A stretch of DNA of 64,000 nucleotides from NCBI GenBank assembly GCA_965230225.1, contig CBDDKM010000007.1, positions 1 to 64,000 on the forward strand, written 5' to 3'. Position 1 is the stretch's first letter. Each line of letters begins with the position of its first letter. Source of the DNA: CALSMU01 sp965230225 (GTDB lineage: Bacteria; Bacteroidota; Bacteroidia; Flavobacteriales_D; Parvicellaceae). Of this stretch, positions 63,336 to 64,000 are shown piece after piece. The position numbers were made by a program, and so were the translations under genes. Below the pieces are notes generated by a model. That model was not told where the DNA came from and ran no database searches. It worked only from the letters and a program-made list of their open reading frames with translations.

Positions 63336-64000
63336 ATGAAACGAAAATCTCCTAAAATAAGACACCTGTTTGAGCTAATCGTTGGTATAGCTTTAATCAT
63401 CACTATCAACTTGCTGGGAAATATCAAATTCGGAAGAATTGATATGACCGCAGATAAGATTCATACCCTGTCTGATAAAACGAAAGAATTTCTGGCAGAA
63501 AACATGACCAGTGTGGTTAATGTGGACATTTACCTCGGAGGTGAATACCCTGCTCAACTGGAAAAATTAAAACTGTCTATTTCTGAAAAACTGAACGAAT
63601 TCTCAGCTTATGCCTCAGGGAAAATCAAGTTTAATTTTATAGACCCTTACGAAGACAAAGCGCTTTACCCGGAATTGGAAAAAATGCTTCACGACAAAAG
63701 GCTTGACAAAAGTTACTTGCAGGTAAATAAGGACGGGAGTTTTGAAGATCTTGAGTTCTGGCCGGTGGTTGTAATGCGTTATGGAAACAACGAAGAGGTA
63801 CTTCAACTATTAAGACCACAGGCATATACCACTGTTCGATTCATTAACCATGCAGTTAATAATTTGGAATATTACTTCATTACTTCATTTGCCAAATTAG
63901 CTGGAATGAAAAGAAACAATGTTTCCTTCTTACAGGGACATGGTGAGCTATCGTGGGATGAAACCTGGTCGTTTAGGGGATATTTAAATCAGTTTTACGA
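63336..64000 (+). CDS. gldG: Gliding motility ABC transporter substrate component GldG (5' part)
   Basis: The frame starts at ATG 63336, three bases after gldF, and is open to the window end (about 221 residues). A membrane anchor (LFELIVGIALIITINLLGNI) is followed by RIDMTADKIHTLSDKTKEFL, INVDIYLGGEYPAQLEKLKL-type sequence and VSFLQGHGELSWDETWSF, the GldG/auxiliary substrate-binding-domain pattern. The remaining part lies outside the window. Confidence 0.92.
   Translation, partial: MKRKSPKIRHLFELIVGIALIITINLLGNIKFGRIDMTADKIHTLSDKTKEFLAENMTSVVNVDIYLGGEYPAQLEKLKLSISEKLNEFSAYASGKIKFNFIDPYEDKALYPELEKMLHDKRLDKSYLQVNKDGSFEDLEFWPVVVMRYGNNEEVLQLLRPQAYTTVRFINHAVNNLEYYFITSFAKLAGMKRNNVSFLQGHGELSWDETWSFRGYLNQFY

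Overview
The window is chromosomal DNA of a Bacteroidota bacterium, most likely a gliding, probably marine member of the Flavobacteriales; the family cannot be fixed from sequence alone. The evidence is the gliding-motility genes gldF and gldG, proteins with type A and type B sorting domains of the type IX secretion system (T9SS), many carboxypeptidase-regulatory/TonB-type outer-membrane barrels, a GLPGLI protein, a fused ResB-CcsA protein, and promoters with the Bacteroidota -7 box TAnnTTTG. No rRNA, tRNA, insertion sequence, prophage or CRISPR array was recognised.

Layout. 1-11446 (minus strand) holds two tandem copies of a giant SprB-repeat surface protein. One copy is cut by the left window edge. 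The complete copy (2819 aa) lies downstream of a 598-aa protein of unknown function. A fragment of the 3' end of that 598-aa gene sits upstream of the partial copy, so the whole unit was duplicated. 11612-18857 (minus) carries small lipoproteins and membrane proteins, a DUF1697 protein, an AlkC-like DNA alkylation repair protein, a glycosyltransferase, pdxH and a YARHG lipoprotein. 19612-22528 encodes two related T9SS cargo proteins. 22831-25948 is amino-acid metabolism: a half-length asparaginase, a serine/threonine dehydratase, a VOC protein and ornithine aminotransferase with a leader containing a small ORF. 26152-29870 is signalling: a PAS histidine kinase, and an ECF sigma factor with a membrane-anchored beta-repeat partner. 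29986-38855 has tamB divergent from tsaD, two epimerase-type genes and an APS reductase.

39003-54520 is an envelope and metal region: an outer-membrane barrel with an overlapping GLPGLI gene, a VOC protein, a nitroreductase and a di-haem peroxidase. Then comes a copper-type cluster (HYC_CC_PP protein, HMA protein, TonB receptor, secreted protein, methyltransferase, CPC-type P-ATPase) that converges on the cytochrome c assembly gene ccsBA. 54696-56990 carries a lipase-like hydrolase, YceI and YggS. 58699-64000 carries a helical-repeat protein, lysC-lysA, a divergent ACT-domain protein, gldF and the start of gldG.

The most striking feature is the 640-bp gap between yggS and the next gene. It contains three tandem copies of a small-RNA transcription unit. 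Each has a TTG / TACCTTTG promoter, an invariant TTGGCAGA box exactly 58 bp upstream of the -7 box, a near-palindrome over the -7/start region, a roughly 70-nt RNA with one conserved hairpin, and an intrinsic terminator whose stem shows a compensatory change between copies. The spacers between units are unrelated. I recognise no known RNA family in it and regard it as the best candidate for an undescribed system here.
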